Assembly (NCBI GenBank): GCA_035048485.1
Contig: CM068587.1
Span: forward strand, 49,312,496 to 49,376,495
Direction of reading: 5' to 3'
Length of the DNA stretch: 64,000 nt
From: Pteria penguin
Lineage: Eukaryota > Mollusca > Bivalvia > Pterioida > Pteriidae
Shown here one piece after another: positions 47,263 through 60,676 of the stretch. How positions within the stretch are numbered: the first letter of the stretch is position 1; every line of letters begins with the position of its first letter. A program made the position numbers and the translations under genes. Under the pieces are notes generated by a model. That model saw nothing but the letters and a program-made list of their open reading frames with translations, searched no databases and was not told the DNA's origin.

Positions 47263-47839
47263 GTAAGATCACTCTCATCACTTGTCTGTCTCCATAAGAA
47301 ATTTCTTTAAAATTATTTTATCATAATTTATAACTAAAACAAGTTTTTTGTGATATCATATTTAACCAGTCTATTGCTATATTTTTTTTTTAAATATGTG
47401 ATCGCGATATATTGATCAAATTTTCTTTTTCTTTTTTTTTTTTTTTTGAAAATCCCTTATGAGTTCAGTGATCGTCTAATGATTAATTGAGGGTACATTA
47501 CTTTAAAAATGTACCTGAAATGGACATATCAATCCATAACAATAGCATACTAACATTAAATGGCAGACAAATTGCCAATATGTATACCAATAAACAGTTT
47601 CAATGCCATAATTGACCATTGATTTAGAAAAAAAGGATGTATAATTTTCATGTTGTGATATATCACAATATATTTTTGGAGTTGTGATACATTGTATCTA
47701 TCTCTATAAACTGTTCTATACTTTTGATCTGGTGGATACTTAAAGCAATTGTTACCTGTGATACCAGGATATGTTACGGCCTTGAATTTAGGGTTTGGCT
47801 TTGAAGACAAGGTCATTTTGAACTCTGATCAAAATTAGT

Positions 47840-48062
47840 TTCCAAATCATGAAACAAGGGTGTTTTATGACTGAACCAAGATCATACCTTCAAGATCAAG
47901 GTCACAATGAGCCCATGACCAAAACCTCATTTATTCATGTTACATGGATCTGCTTCCTTCTTCAGAAGGTTGTTACTCATAACTGCAAGGTATATGTATG
48001 TCATGACCTTAATCCAAGAGCATATCTACAAGGTGAAGGTCACATTGGATCTATTGTTATAT
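47840..48062 (+). repeat. Fragment of a GGTCAAGGTCACA-type dispersed repeat
   Basis: Two offset repeats contain CAAGATCAAGGTCACAATG and ACAAGGTGAAGGTCACATTG. A related piece is at 62480-62530. The rest of 47270-49460 is AT-rich; the open frame at 48708-48956 is not recognisable. Confidence 0.5.
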
Positions 48063-49466
48063 GACTTTGCTTCATCTGGGAATATTTGTCTCATTAGAAC
48101 CGATTTTAGTTTTATTGTTAACAGCATATGAAATTTTCATATCTTCAAAAATTTCATTCTTATATTATTTACATGCAAAACTATTTTCTCTGCAATTTTG
48201 GATTTGTTTATTGAAGTAATTGTATTGGAAATTTTATATGTAAATACTGGAATCCATATCATGTCAAAGGTTATCTATTTTGTTTATTTCAGGTTTGTTT
48301 CATAATATATTTGTCATAATTGATAATATTAATTTATTGTTATCATACATGTATTGTAAACCTTATAATTGATAATATTAATTTATAGGTAAAACAGAAA
48401 TACTCAGTATCACAAATTCTTGGTTTCCTGGCTTTTTACAAGTGATCAAAACGATATAGGTAGAGAACTACGTAAAATCCATCACTGTACCTTGTGTGCT
48501 TCAGCAAAACTCTTTATTCCCAAGATGTATTTATGATTTATCTAATATGATATCTTGCTGCTAAGTATTTAAAGAAGCCTGGACCGACTGAAGTCGGGAA
48601 AAGTATAAAAAAAAGTAAACGGGTTTCTTAAACGGAAAGCGATTGTTAGTATATTATCTAAGATGTATAAAAATTACTGTTACCAAAGTCGATGTTGTTA
48701 ACAAGTTATGCCCGTTATAAAGCAACACAAACTCGCCAACTCTTTGAATATTGATGAAAACGGTCAGAAGAAGTCACGTGACAATGAAACTCGAGCTTTA
48801 CCTGATTCTGACATTCGTTTCACTTTTTTTTCTTTTTTTAATGGATCTCAGAGTATGTGTATAGTCTTTATCTATTGCCCTCTTGCTTTTTCCCGTGCTC
48901 GTATTCCTCCATGTGCACATTTGTTTTCTACAGTGAATATCCGCGCACGCGCATGATTATTGGCGGAGCATCGCCTTAATTGAAGAATTGAAACCAACTG
49001 AATTCAGTTCGACTCAATTACCTTTATTCTGCGAAAACATTGAGGGATTTTAGTTTTAAATTTTGCAAATAACACAAAGTTTATAATTTATGCATTACAG
49101 GAGAAATTAGACATTGTCATAATTTATCCTATTCATGCTATAATTTTCCAGTCTCGGACCAGGTCCCTTTAATGAAATGTACAGGAAAGCTATAATTCAG
49201 AAATCAATAATATCTCATTCATATTTTTGTTACATGTGGTAATATATGAATATTATTGTATGATCCAAGAATATTATAGATTTTCCTCTCACTGAATGGT
49301 GTAACTAAATAAACATGTACTGCATTTGTTTATCAACAAATTATGATCACGTGTTTGAATTACTTTCCTTTAAAGAGATTTTATTTGATGATTCAAGGAC
49401 ACAGCACTGAGTGTTACGTGTTGGTACCTTGTATGATGTGCATCTTGAGAGGTTTAAACCACTAGT

Positions 49467-49635
49467 AGGGGAAGGCTTGATGTAGTGGTTAAGCGCTTAG
49501 CTTGTGGTCCAGGTTCGATTCCCGGATTGCGCCACTATGTTTAAGAGGTTTTGGTGACCTTCTGCCTTCATGTAGCTATATAATAACTGAAATATTATAG
49601 AAAATGACGTAAAACGTCAATCAGCTAAACATAAA
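49467..49635 (+). repeat. SINE family 2, diverged
   Basis: Head GAAGGCTTGATGTAGTGG, B box GGTTCGATTCCCGG, CACTATGTTTAAGAGG and an AATGACGTAAAACGTC tail are all recognisable. Confidence 0.82.
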
Positions 49636-49744
49636 GTAGTAGTATTGTTCATGTACTATTTAAGAAGAAGCTTGTAACAAACATTATACATAAGATATTA
49701 TGACTTTTAAGTTTTGAATAAACTTTTGAGCGAACATTGTACCT

Positions 49745-50043
49745 TACACAAAAATAAAGCCGGTGTGGCCTAGTGGATAAGGTGCTCCGCTCGTGATCGA
49801 GAGGTCCCGGGTTCGACTCCCGCCCTGGACACACCGGTGTTCTGTCTTTCGGATGAGACAGTAAAAACCGAGGTCCCGTGTCACGATAGGCGTGGCACGT
49901 AAAAGATCCCTCATTGCTTCGGGTGGGTCCGTTGCAAAGGTCTAAATTTGTATGCAATGCATTAGGCAGATGCTGTCACCATATACGTGAAATAATCGTG
50001 GAGTGACGTAAAACAATAATCAATCAATCAATACACAAAAATA
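49745..50043 (+). repeat. SINE family 1 with 12-bp target-site duplication
   Basis: The SINE runs from about 49759 to 50031 and is flanked by the perfect direct repeat TACACAAAAATA at 49745-49756 and 50032-50043. The sequence is close to the window consensus with intact A and B boxes, so it is among the youngest copies here. Confidence 0.93.
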
Positions 50044-50239
50044 TCCATCTTAAATGATGACTTAATACATGTAGTACTGTTAGTCCAAATAGTTAGCATA
50101 GGTCTGCTGTCTGATATCCTTCTATGAAAAGAATCGAAGAAATTAATATAGTTGAAAAACTTGACTTTTCAAGAACTTCAGTAATAATTTTTGTAATATA
50201 TTTTGAACCATAATGGTTTTGTCTTATATATTTCACAAG

Positions 50240-50610
50240 AGTATTTGTTGCGCCAAGACCTTTCCAATGGTGCCAAACCTTTGGACCATGTGAATCTGAC
50301 CTTTAAGTTATCTTTCAAACCTTTTTTCATGAGAAATATTGATCTCCTATTTCTTTTGTGTATTCCTTGTGACAAGGGTAATCAGTCGATATCGTAATTT
50401 TTCAATTTGTGACTTTGACATTGAAATTTGACACACTATTCTAACCAGGTAAACTTTAATCTTTACCACAACCTTTCATCCTGAAAGGGCAGGCTTTCAT
50501 GTTTCACATGTGTATTCTGGCTTTTGGCCTTGACTATGAAGTTTGAAGGATTTTTCCCAAATTTTAATGTTAAACTTCACGTTTGAATTATGAGGTTTCT
50601 TTTACCTTAT
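50240..50610 (+). repeat. HINE-like interior sequence (TTGACTTTGACxTTG phrases)
   Basis: Shares phrases such as GTGTATTCCTTGTGACAAGG and TTGTGACTTTGAC with 39765-40317. No clear terminal hairpin is seen. The palindrome AGCCGAGTTACGAAACTCGGCT at 50619-50640 looks like the 5' palindrome of another element of the same general type. Confidence 0.45.
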
Positions 50611-51965
50611 CATTTGTTAGCCGAGTTACGAAACTCGGCTCTTAATTTGATTTGAGGCGGGCGGGTGGTTGGATGGGCGGGTGCCACAATTCTTGATGTA
50701 AAGGCATTATAGTTTTGATTTAGACGAGCGCCAGACAAAACAAATTGTGAGGAACAAAATGATCTTTTCAATTCCCGTTGTTTCTCTTTTATGATAAGAT
50801 TACAGACCCAAATTCTATGTTTAGGGAAGGCATTTTGGACAAGTGTAACTGTTCGGCATATGAATTCAAAGTTTACTTGACTTCAAATTCCCAGGTTAGA
50901 TTTTTAGAAAATGTACATTTCTCTCCCTTACATTCCTTTTTGTTTCCAATTAACATTCAATAATATTCATGTATTAGGCAAGAATGGGAATCCATTACAT
51001 TTACCAGTATGATTAAGCTAAGTGCCATTTCATATTTAATCGATTTTTGTTTTAAATCTTGAAGTATTAGTTAAAGAAAGACAACTTTTGTATACTGTAT
51101 TGAACGGTAGTTTGTGTAACAATTGTACATATATACAGTGTATAGATATCTCATGTCATGGTGTACACCGGCTCCATAATATTCACTGACCACAATTATC
51201 TATGAAGAAGGAGTTGGTAATTGCCAACCATATATAATTGCCGCATCCCACATATCTGATTTTCTGTTGTGACCTTTCTATCCACTTTAAATGTACCAAA
51301 ACTACATGTGTTGATGTGATTCAAATAATACATAAATTTAAAACAAGATTCAATTATATTTTCCTTCAGAATTTTGTTTTGATTTTGGAAATTATATATT
51401 TTCTATTAAAAGTGTAACGAGATACTGGGATAGAGAGACAATTCTATGGTGTACAATAGAGAATGAAGGGGAAACAACACAGAAACGGTATAGCTTTCTT
51501 AATGAAAATGTGAAATATTTTTTATGAGATATATGTTTCAAACAGAATTACTCATTTAAAAAATTCTTAATTTCTTTTTTTAATTTCTTTTCAATATAAA
51601 TCCATTTTTTTATAATCATTTATAATTCATTTCTAGTTCAAGGCTTTATAAATGCGTATTATTTTACTTATCTAAAGCTATTTCTGGATACTACTGCATA
51701 AAAGTGAAATATTAAATTATGAACTTATTTCTTGATTAGAGTTTCCTGATGGAAGTTTCCTATTATGAGAAGCAATGTATCTCTACTTTTTGTATACTAT
51801 ATACTTTTGATGTACCATGTGTTCACCATTCTACACAGATCCAGTCTGTAGATGTGAGTTCGAACCTAACTTGGCACAGTCGATAGGTTGGACACATTTA
51901 TGTTCGCAGGTATTTGAAGCTGAGCTCTTTGTCCAAGTATTCAACTTTGTGATTGTATTTGTCCA

Positions 51966-52138
51966 AAAGGCTTGGTGTAGTGGTTAAGCGCTTGGCTTGT
52001 GGCGCCGACGATCCGGGTTCGATTCCCGGATTGCGCCACTATGTTTAAGAGGTTGGTCACCTCCTGCTTCCATGTCGCGATATAACTGAAAAATTGTTGA
52101 AAGCGACGTAAAACACCAATCAACCAACCAGCTAACCA
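51966..52138 (+). repeat. SINE family 2, full length
   Basis: The most complete copy: head GGCTTGGTGTAGTGG, B box GGGTTCGATTCCCGG, core CACTATGTTTAAGAGG, tail GCGACGTAAAACACC then (CAAC)n. The stretch 50970-51960 upstream holds no recognised feature. Confidence 0.92.
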
Positions 52139-52352
52139 ACCAAAATAGCCTCAGACTGTTTGGTATAACGATAGCCCCAGATTCTCCGCTTTTAAACTCG
52201 CTCTTTATATCCTCGTTTTGTGGGATATAATAGGTCTAGGGCAGAGAATCTCGGAACAGCATCATCATCGAGGGATCATGATAAATTTAATAATGATAAT
52301 TATAATAATCATGATTATCAGTAAACAAAGAGAAGGATGCAAGTACGTAACC

Positions 52353-52568
52353 AATGGCGGATCCATAATTTGTGAAAGAAAAAAGGGAGGGGGGCACCTG
52401 TGAAAATCAAGTATTATCCAAAATACTCAGCCATTTTGGGTACCAAATCTATAGTTTTATTCATATTATTTAAGTGTTTTCTACCTTATCAACTATACAT
52501 GACTTGTAAATTTGTGTCCAAAAAGAAAGGGGGGGGGGGCTGGCCCCCTTCCAAATCCGCCACTGGTA
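52353..52568. mobile_element. MITE family B, copy 3
   Basis: ATGGCGGATCCATAATTTG at the left and CCAAATCCGCCAC at the right are imperfect inverted repeats. Interior blocks (AAAATACTCAGCCATTTTG, CTACCTTATCAACTATA) are the reverse complement of those in the copies at 14531 and 15612. Confidence 0.75.
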
Positions 52569-52785
52569 TTCTTTGACGGTAGTCATTCCGATGTTTACAT
52601 TTTGTTTGGTCGTACCTACCTGTGACGTATAGTATCACATAAAACACAGGTTATGATCTTTCTTATGCGGAAAGCCTGTTTTCTTGATGTTGGACTGAAG
52701 TAAGTATGACTGGATATTTTGTTCTCGCTGATTGGTTGATCGCGGGTTTTTTTTTTTTCGTCGCTTTCAATAACTTTTTCGCATT

Positions 52786-52920
52786 GTTTTGTTTTTTTCT
52801 TTTCGTCGCTTTCAACAATTTTTCAGTTAAACTATGACAGTAATGCAATCAAGGAATCGAACCCGGAACATCTGCACCGTAAGCTAAGCGCTTTACCACT
52901 ACATCAAATCCTCCCCCTCC
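52786..52920 (-). repeat. SINE family 2, minus strand, diverged
   Basis: Reverse-complement blocks TTCGTCGCTTTCAACAATTT, GGAATCGAACCCGG and AAGCTAAGCGCTTTACCAC are present; the CACTATGTTTAAG block is mostly lost. A second TCGTCGCTTTCAATAA motif sits just upstream at 52759, probably a broken tail of another copy. Confidence 0.78.
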
Positions 52921-53306
52921 ACATCCCCATTTTGTTCTTTTGCTATGTATACTTACCATGCAGTGACGTAGCTTTCTTATACGACTGCATGCTTAAACAT
53001 GAACACTATTCTATCTTGAAGGCATACAATATAAATAAAGCAGACCAGTATTGTATTTCTTTCTTTCGTGCGACTCAACAAGCACTACACCTCTGTTAAC
53101 GCGAAAAAGTTTTCGAAATCCATAGTTCGCACGTAAAACTACTTATCCGATATATTGTATTATGATATATTTTTAATAAAGTAGATTTCTTTTTATTGTC
53201 ATGTTGTTTCATAAATTTGAATTCAGAACTATTTCGTGTAATATGCAGATTGACCGAAGTTGTACTTCATGTTAACATGGAATGAAAAGTAGAATAAGAA
53301 TTAAAA

Positions 53307-54059
53307 CTAGAAACGAGCTCGTTGCTAAAGCAACGAGTAGGTTTCACAAGTTAAAGTCGAAGCAGCGAAGCTGAGATCTCCTACTCTAATACAAAATTCT
53401 TTTTCACGATCCAGATATCTGATCTTTAGTGATGGTATCCACATTGCGCAATCTACTTGCAGAAATTGTAGGTAACGGCGACTTACATTATACACATTAT
53501 ACTGAAGCCTACATCGCACAATATCGACTACTCTTGACCATATATTTGAAACAAGAAACATGTAGGACAATCACACTTAGTACAATCTGCACGTGTAACC
53601 TAGATCTTCAGTCCTTACTGCCCGCTTTATGTTGTTTATTTATTAACTTACGCAAGGTATTTCGCGTGTACAGATGTTTGACCTTGAATCGCTTCTCTGC
53701 TGGAATAAACAATTCTCCTCGCGATGAACTTACGCAAGTTATTTCGCGTGTACAGATGTTTGACCTTGAATCGCCACTCTGCTGGAATAAACAATTCTCC
53801 TCGCGATGGCCTTTAGTAATGCCGCTTTCCCCAATATACAAAAGAAAGACTTGACAATGTCTCGTATTCCACAGGTAAAGCACTGTAACTGGCGATTAAT
53901 TCACACACGTTTGAAGTCCTGTATAACAGCGGCGCAGTGCGAGGTATTAAGCAAGGCAAATTCACCGCGCTTCTCTAATGTGTAATGCCGACGCTCGGAG
54001 AAGATTTCTTTATAGCCTTGTTCAGCAGTAGCTCGTAGAATGTAAATTTGCTTTTTTTT

Positions 54060-54092
<33 letters not shown>

Positions 54093-57087
54093 GGGGGGGG
54101 GTTGGTTTTTTTATTTTTTGGTTTTTTTTTTGTTTAAGAATTCGAATGCATAATACTTTCTCAAACTCTATTTTATAGAAAGCACTTTAAATCGCGATTG
54201 AATTAATCGCGAGTTACTGCGCCTTGTCCATGGAAGAAGTCCTATATCACAGCGGTGTCGTGCAAGGTATTAAGCAAGGCAAATTGACCGCGCTTCTGAA
54301 GATATGTTTATTGCGTTGTTCATCAGTAGAGTGCCCAAAATTTGATTTTTGTTTAAGAAATCGAAATCAAAATGCTTTCTCAAACTCTTGTTTTTATAAT
54401 TTGTTCATACGACGAATAAAAAATACTTGAAAGTTACGCAAGTAAGATATTTTTATAAAAAAATCTTTAAATTGCTCACTTTCAAATACCGGGAAACATG
54501 TTTCATAGTAAAATCGTTACGGAAAATCATTTCGTAATGTTTTGGAAACTAAAAGACTAAAAATAAGACAGTTTTGAACATTACGTAATTTTTAAAAAAC
54601 TTTAAATTGAAATAGAGGCCAAACTAAAAGAGATAGATAATATCGGCCGATGAAAGTTCTAAAGATATGAACCTAGAGAACATAACAGTGAAAATTTGAG
54701 AGATCTACCATTAAAACTAAAAGCTACATACGCGAAAATCGAAAAATATTAAATCTTACGTAATTCTCTTAAAACGTCGTATATTTCGAAAAAATTTTTT
54801 CATTAAACGGGAGTATGTGTCTGTGAGAATGAATAGCCGAAAGATGAAATTTCAAAGTAAAGAGTCGGTAGATACCCTCATTCCCTATCATGCTACCAAT
54901 TTTCACATCTCTACCTTCTTTAATAAGCGAGCTTTAGCTGAAACCATTTCATTAAACATTAATGAACTTTATGTGACGTTGAAAGCATCACTTTAAAGGG
55001 GGTTGTCGTGTTTAAACCTAAATAACTCGAAAACGGTAAGAGTTAGCGAAAATTTGATGGCAATGTTATGCATATAAATTTTCGCGCAGAATCGATTGCA
55101 ACAATCCCCGATTCGATAAGATGAAAATTAATGGAGTTATGACGTCATTTACAAAGTATGACGTCATTTTCAGGAATTTGGTACCATGCCAATTCCCTTT
55201 TGTCAGTCGGTAGATATTTGCATTCTCTTTTATGCTACCAAATTTCATACCTCTAGCTTTATCAATAAGCGAGACACAGGTACCTGAAGTTTTAAATTGT
55301 ATTTTCAGGAAAGGCCAAACACTGAACTTTGACCGCAAATATCTCGAAAACGGTAAGAGATATCGAAAATCTGAGACCAGACTTATCTCCTTTAACTACT
55401 TTTTCACGCAGAATCGATTGCAACAATCCCCGATTCGATACGATGAAAAATAAGGGAGTTATGACGTCATTTAGAAAAGTATGACGTCATTTTCAGGAAT
55501 TTGGCACCTTGCCAATTCCCTTTTGTCAGTCGGTAGATATTTGCATTCTCTTTTATGCTACCAAATTTCATACCTCTAGCTTTATCAATAAGCGAGACAC
55601 AGGTACCTGAAGTTTTAAATTGTATTTTCAGGAAAGGCCAAACACTGAACTTTGACCGCAAATATCTCGAAAACGGTAAGAGATATCGAAAATCTGAGAC
55701 CAGACCTTATCCCTTTAACTACTTTTTCACGCAGAATCGATTGCAACAATCCCCGATTCGATACGATGAAAAATAAGGGAGTTATGACGTCATTTAGAAA
55801 AGTATGACGTCATTTTCAGGAATTTGGCACCTTGCCAATTCCCTTTTGTCAGTCGGTAGATATTTGCATTCTCTTTTATGCTACCAAATTTCATACCTCT
55901 AGCTTTATCAATAAGCGAGACACAGGTACCTGAAGTTTTAAATTGTATTTTCAGGAAAGGCCAAACACTGAACTTTGACCGCAAATATCTCGAAAACGGT
56001 AAGAGATATCGAAATTCTGTTGCTGGTATTTACCATTTTACTTTTTCACGCAGAATCGATTCCAACCGTCCCCGCCTCGATCCGATGAAAAATAAGGGAG
56101 ATATGACGTCATTTACAAAGTATGACGTCATTTTCAGGAATTTGGCTCCATGCCAAATTCCTCTTGTCAGTCGGTAGATATTCTCAATCTCTATCATGCT
56201 ACCAAATTTCACACCTCTATCTTCCTCAATAAGCGAGCTATAGGCGAAAACATTTCATGAATAATTAATGAGTGTTGATGACGTCACAAACATCACTTTA
56301 AAGGGGGTTGTCGTGTTCAAACGCAAATAACTCGAGAACCGTAAGAGTTAGCGAAAATCTGAGAACACTTTACTGGTAGGTATTTGAACGCTCTATCGAA
56401 TGGAAGAAACCCGATCAAAATCCGACTGCAAATAAAGTCGCTAGACCTTGCCAAAGATTTGATTCGAAAATTTTCAATAATTTCAAAAATATTGGCAGCA
56501 TGCCATTTTCATTCTAGAGGTAGATTAAGAATGTGAAAACATGTTTAGATATAAAATTTCATGCCGATATCTCATTTAATAAGAGAGATATTAACGTATG
56601 AATATTTAATTAGCTTTGATGACGTCATAGCGAATTTTCCCACGCTCATTGTGACTTTATTTATGGTCCGATTTCAAAAATTTTTCATATTCCAAATCAG
56701 ACCATTAAAATCTTTCATCCTACTGTCTAAAATCTAAGATTGAAATATTTTTTTTGAAATGAAAACAATCGGGTCAAGGTCAACTTTTTCGGGGTAGAGC
56801 TACGAAATTGACGCAGTGACATAAAATCTTGCATCTCCTTTTCTGAATCGAATGCTGAAAATTTCATTCCAATCGGACAAATAATAAGGAAGATATAGCG
56901 ATTCAAAATTTTGGCGTCGTAGGTGGCGCTGCGCGCTTATAAGCGATAATTTAGAAAATTAAAAAAATCAAATCTTGAAAATTTAATTTCGAATCGAACA
57001 CTGAAAACAGAATAGTAATATCTTTAATAATGAGTGATTTCTGAGCCGTCACAAAAAAAAAAAACGGATGAAGAATAATAATAATAA
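53307..57087 (-). mobile_element. Helentron-like unit A (3.8 kb)
   Basis: On the minus strand the 3' end reads ACTTGTGAAACC, then hairpin CTCGTTGC-TTTA-GCAACGAG, then CTAG|TT (CTAG at 53307-53310). The interior shares blocks with the element at 44522-46591 in reverse complement (TATCGGCCGATGAAAGTTCT, ATCGCGAGTTACTGCGCCTT). It contains an 85-bp duplication near 53645-53815, an impure poly(T)/poly(G) tract at 54052-54140 and the 323-bp tandem repeats. It has no palindromic 5' end of its own; it runs through (TAA)n at about 57071-57087 straight into unit B. No Rep/helicase frame. Confidence 0.75.
55173..56140 (-). repeat. 323-bp internal tandem repeats of unit A
   Basis: GGAATTTGGxACC recurs at 55173, 55496, 55819 and 56137 (periods 323, 323, 318). 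The second and third repeats are almost identical. Each ends in a pair of TGACGTCA palindromes 19-20 bp apart. Identical open frames on both strands are a consequence of the repetition, not genes. Confidence 0.93.
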
Positions 57088-60000
57088 CTAGAAACGAGCT
57101 CGTTGCTAAAGCAACGAGTAGGTTTCACAAGTTAAAGTCGAAGCAACGAAGCTGAGATCTCCTACTCTAATACACAATTCTTTTTCACGATCCAGATATC
57201 TGATCTTTAGTGATGGTATCCACATTGCGCAATCTACTTGCAGAAATTGTAAGTAATAGCGACTTACATTATATACATTGTACTGAAGCCTACATCGCAC
57301 AATATCGACTACTCTTGACCATATATTTGAAACAAGAAACATGTAGGACAGTCACACTTAGTACAATCTGCACGTGTAACCTAGATCTCCAGTCCTTACT
57401 CCCCGCTTTATGTTGTTTATTTATTAACTTACGCAAGGTATTTCGCGTGTACAGATGTTTGACCTTGAATCGCCACTCTGCTGGAATAAACAATTCTCCT
57501 CGCGATGGCCGTTAATAATGCCGCTTTCCGCAATATACAAAACAAAGACTTGACAATGTCTCGTATTCCACAGGTAAGCACTGTAACTCGCGATTAATTC
57601 ACACACGTTTGAAGTCCTGTATAACAGCGGCTTGACCATATATTTGAAACAAGAAACATGTAGGACAGTCACACTTAGTACAATCTGCACGTGTAACCTA
57701 GATCTCCAGTCCTTACACCCCGCTTTATGTTGTTTATTTGTTAACTTACGCAAGGTATTTCGCGTGTACAGATGTTTGACCTTGAATCGCCACTCTGCTG
57801 CAATAAACAATTCTCCTCGCCATGGCCTTTAGTAATGCCGCTTTCCCCAATATACAAAACAAAGACTTGACAATGTCTCGTATTCCACAGGTAAAGCACT
57901 GTAACTCGCAATTAATTCACACACGTTTGAAGTCCTGTATAACAGCGGCGCTGTGCGAGGTATTAAGCAAGGCAAATTCACCGCGCTTCTCTAATGTGTA
58001 ATGCCGACGCTCGGAGAAGATTCCTTTATAGCCTTGTTCAGCAGTAGCTCGTAGAATGCAATCATTGGTTTTTTTTTTTGTTTCTTTTTGTTTGTCTGTT
58101 TTTGTTTTTGTTTTGTTTTTTCTTTTTTTTTTGTTTAAGAATTCGAATTCATAATACTTTCTCAAAATCTATTTTATATAAAGCACATTAAATCGCGATT
58201 GAATTAATCGCGAGTTACTGCGCCTTGTCCATGGAAGAAGTCCTGTATAACAGCGGTGCCGTGCAAGGTATTAAGCAAGGCAAATTCACAGCGCTTCTGA
58301 AGTGTGTTTATTGCGTTGTTCATCGGTAGAGTGCCCAAAATTTGATATTTGTTTAAGAAATCGAATTCAAAATGCTTTCTCAAACTCTTGTTTTTATACT
58401 TTGTTCACACGAGGAATAAAACAATACATTAAAAGTTACGCAAGCAAGATATTTTTTTTAAAAAACCTTTAAATTGCTCACTTTCAAATACTGAGAAACA
58501 TGTTTCATAGTAAAATCGTTACGCAAAATCGTTTCGTAATGTTTTGGAAACTGTAAAACTAAAAATAAGACAGTTCTGAACATTACGTAATTTTTAAAAA
58601 ACTTTAAATTGAAATAGAGGCCAAACTAAAAGAGATAGATAATATCGGCCGATAAAAGTTCTAAAGATATGAACCTAGAGAACATAACAGTGAAAATTTG
58701 AGAGATCTACCATTAAAAATAAAAGCTACATACGCGAAAATCGAAAAATATTAAATCTTACGTAATTCTCTTGAAAAGCCGTATATTTCGAAAAAATTTT
58801 TCATTAAACGGGAGTATGTGTCTGTGAGAATTAATAGCCGAAAGATGAAATTTCAAAGTAAAGAGTCGGTAGATACCCTCATTCCCTATCATGCTACCAA
58901 TTTTCACATCTCTACCTTCTTTAATAAGCGAGCTTTAGCTGAAACCATTTCATTAAACATTAATGAACTTTATGTGACGTTGAAAGCATCACTTTAAAGG
59001 GGGTTGTCGTGTTTAAACCTAAATAACTCGAAAACGGTCAGAGTTAGCGAAAATTTGATGGCAATGTTATGCATATAAATTTTCGCGCAGAATCGATTGC
59101 AACAATCCCCGATTCGATAAGATGAAAATTAATGGAGTTATGACGTCATTTACAAAGTATGACGTCATTTTCAGGAATTTGGTACCATGCCAATTCCCTT
59201 TTGTCAGTCGGTAGATATTTGCATTCTCTTTTATGCTACCAAATTTCATACCTCTAGCTTTATCAATAAGCGAGACACAGGTACCTGAAGTTTTAAATTG
59301 TATTTTCAGGAAAGGCCAAACACTGAACTTTGACCGCAAATATCTCGAAAACGGTAAGAGATATCGAAAATCTGAGACCAGACCTTTCTCCTTTAACTAC
59401 TTTTTCACGCAGAATCGATTGCAACAATCCCCGATTCGATACGATGAAAAATAAGGGAGTTATGACGTCATTTAGAAAAGTATGACGTCATTTTCAGGAA
59501 TTTGGCACCTTGCCAATTCCCTTTTGTCAGTCGGTAGATATTTGCATTCTCTTTTATGCTACCAAATTTCATACCTCTAGCTTTATCAATAAGCGAGACA
59601 CAGGTACCTGAAGTTTTAAATTGTATTTTCAGGAAAGGCCAAACACTGAACTTTGACCGCAAATATCTCGAAAACGGTAAGAGATATCGAAATTCTGTTG
59701 CCGGTATTTACCATTTTACTTTTTCACGCAGAATCGATTCCAACCGTCCCCGCCTCGATCCGATGAAAAATAAGGGAGATATGACGTCATTTACAAAGTA
59801 TGACGTCATTTTCAGGAATTTGGCTCCATGCCAAATTCCTCTTGTCAGTCGGTAGATATTCTCAATCTCTATCATGCTACCAAATTTCACACCTCTATCT
59901 TCCTCAATAAGCGAGCTATAGGCGAAAACATTTCATGAATAATTAATGAGTGTTGATGACGTCACAAACATCACTTTAAAGGGGGTTGTCGTGTTCAAAC

Positions 60001-60676
60001 GCAAATAACTCGAGAACCGTAAGAGTTAGCGAAAATCTGAGAACACTTTCCTGGTAGGTATTTGAACGCTCTATCGAATGGAAGAAACCCGATCAAAATC
60101 CGACTGCAAATAAAGTCGCTAGACCTTGCCAAAGATTTGATTCGAAAATTTTCAATAATTTCAAAAATATTGGCAGCATGCCATTTTCATTCTAGAGGTA
60201 GATTAAGAATGTGGAAACATGTTTAGATATAAAATTTCATGCCGATATCTCATTTAATAAGAGAGATATTAACGTATGAATATTTAATTAGCTTTGATGA
60301 CGTCATAGCGAATTTTCCCACGCTCATTGTGACTTTATTTATGGTCCGATTTCAAAAATTTTTCATATTCCAAATCAGACCATTAAAATCTTTCATCCTA
60401 CTGTCTAAAATCTAAGATTGAAATATTTTTTTTGAAATGAAAACAATCGGGTCAAGGTAAACTTTTTCGGGGTAGAGCTACGAAATTGACGCAGTGACAT
60501 AAAATCTTGCATCTCCTTTTCTGAATCGAATGCTGAAAATTTCATTCCAATCGGACAAATAATAAGGAAGATATAGCGATTCAAAATTTTGGCGTCGTAG
60601 GTGGCGCTGCGCGCTTATAATAATAAGAAAAGACAGTAGAATAATAAAAGGTTTCACAAGTGAAACTTGTGAAACC
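57088..60676 (-). mobile_element. Helentron-like unit B (3.6 kb)
   Basis: Very similar to unit A. The 3' end (minus strand) has the same hairpin and CTAG (57088-57091). The 5' end is the palindrome GGTTTCACAAGT-GAA-ACTTGTGAAACC at 60650-60676, whose arm matches the subterminal ACTTGTGAAACC beside the 3' hairpin. It differs from A by one fewer 323-bp repeat (starts at 59174, 59497, 59815), by an extra 317-bp duplication at 57316-57948, and by lacking about 130 bp present at the matching 5' side of A (56945-57070). Confidence 0.8.
57316..57948 (-). repeat. 317-bp direct duplication inside unit B
   Basis: CTTGACCATATATTTGAAAC to GTATAACAGCGGC occurs at 57316-57631 and again at 57632-57948 with few differences. 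Unit A has only one such segment, so the duplication arose after the two units separated. Confidence 0.9.

Noticed and set aside
48708..48956. 82-codon open frame with ATG
   Set aside because: No motif, signal peptide or splice signal that I can support; the C-terminal half reads through a T-rich tract. Left unannotated.
55066..59890. Repeated open frames on both strands (64-99 codons) in the Helentron-like units
   Set aside because: They are open on both strands of the same 323-bp repeat, have no starts or splice signals in common and encode nothing recognisable. They reflect repeat copy number, not genes.
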